Of a stretch of DNA of 15,073 nucleotides, positions 14,764 through 15,073 are shown in pieces. The stretch is from Roseovarius sp. UBA6217 (lineage in GTDB: Bacteria; Pseudomonadota; Alphaproteobacteria; Rhodobacterales; Rhodobacteraceae). The stretch lies in the NCBI GenBank assembly GCA_002421985.1, contig DISF01000046.1, positions 38,384-53,456 on the forward strand, written 5' to 3'. The translations under genes and the position numbers were made by a program. Below the pieces are notes generated by a model, which saw only the letters and a list, made by a program, of their open reading frames with translations, had not been told where the DNA came from and ran no database searches. The first letter of the stretch is position 1, and the number at the start of each line of letters is the position of its first letter.

Positions 14764-14789
14764 AAGGCGAAAGCCACGAGAGGGGCGGT

Positions 14790-15073
14790 ATGAAACGAAT
14801 CTATCTTGATTACAACGCGACCGCGCCGTTGCGCCCCGAGGCGCGGGCGGCGATGATCGAGGCGATGGACGTGGCGGGCAACCCGTCCTCGGTCCATGCC
14901 GAGGGGCGTGCCGCCAAGGCGCTGGTGGAGCGCGCGCGCGCGCAGGTCGCGGCGGCGTTCGGGGCCGACGGGGCAGAGGTGATCTTTACCTCTGGCGCGA
15001 CCGAGGCGGCGGCGCTGGCCTGCGCGGGCCGGGGCCTTGCGGGGGCGGGCATCGAGCATGACGCGGTGCGCGC
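14790..15073 (+). CDS. cysteine desulfurase, NifS/IscS-type (5' end only)
   Basis: The first 94 residues of a PLP-dependent class V aminotransferase-fold enzyme that takes sulfur from cysteine for Fe-S cluster or thiocofactor synthesis. Visible landmarks: IYLDYNATAPLRPEA (4-18), NPSSVHAEGR (31-40) and the PLP-phosphate region TSGATEA (67-73), then the start of the EHDAV region (90-94), which in IscS/NifS reads EHxxV. The PLP lysine and sulfur-carrying cysteine lie beyond the window, so activity and subtype cannot be judged. The ATG at 14790 follows a GAGAGGGG purine-rich site. In many Alphaproteobacteria such a gene lies at the head of a suf/isc cluster, which the next sequence could confirm. 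Confidence 0.9.
   Translation, partial: MKRIYLDYNATAPLRPEARAAMIEAMDVAGNPSSVHAEGRAAKALVERARAQVAAAFGADGAEVIFTSGATEAAALACAGRGLAGAGIEHDAVR

Noticed and set aside
1..15073. mobile element, phage, CRISPR or defence system
   Set aside because: I looked for transposases, integrases, terminal repeats, direct-repeat arrays and toxin-antitoxin pairs and saw none; gene content and codon use look uniform and core-genome-like.

Overview
The window is a very GC-rich, densely packed bacterial chromosome segment. Several features point to the Rhodobacterales (Roseobacter/Rhodobacter group of Alphaproteobacteria). One is the helABCDX-type order of cytochrome c maturation genes (ccmA-B-C-D-G). Another is the bactofilin plus membrane-anchored M23 peptidase pair. 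The LpdA form and strong GC at third codon positions fit as well. I see no mobile element, CRISPR array, tRNA or rRNA. Almost everything is conserved core genome. The placement rests on gene order and protein character, not on a database search.

Layout. (1) Positions 1-251 hold the 3' end of thyX (FAD-dependent thymidylate synthase), followed in the same frame by a possible 53-codon ORF. (2) Positions 474-3188, plus strand: ccmA, ccmB, ccmC, ccmD and ccmG form a tight operon with 4-8 nt overlaps (a 16 nt gap only before ccmC). It supplies the heme-handling ABC module and the thioredoxin-like reductant for c-type cytochrome assembly. (3) Positions 3329-6639, minus strand, convergent with the ccm operon: bcp (peroxiredoxin) overlaps a DUF455 ferritin-like gene by 4 nt. 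After a gap containing a strong inverted repeat comes an M23 peptidase with a membrane anchor and coiled coil, overlapping a bactofilin gene by 11 nt. (4) From 6764 to the end, plus strand: a large AsmA/YhdP-like envelope protein, queA (queuosine tRNA modification, overlapping by 4 nt), a YcaD-like MFS transporter, a DUF924 protein, lpdA (dihydrolipoamide dehydrogenase) and the 5' end of a cysteine desulfurase gene that runs off the window.

How the genes work together. Only three groups look like functional units: the ccm operon, the peptidase-bactofilin pair (cell-shape or localised wall remodelling), and possibly the coupled bcp-DUF455 pair (redox or metal-related, inferred from overlap). 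The rest are neighbours in a conserved arrangement.

I did not find a clearly novel system. The most useful leads are non-coding: nested palindromes over a putative promoter before lpdA, a CtrA-like site in an 11-bp direct repeat before the DUF924 gene, and an 11-bp perfect inverted repeat between the DUF455 and M23 genes. Protein-level oddities are a Bcp lacking the usual resolving cysteine, a C-terminal tail on QueA, and the small ORF after thyX.
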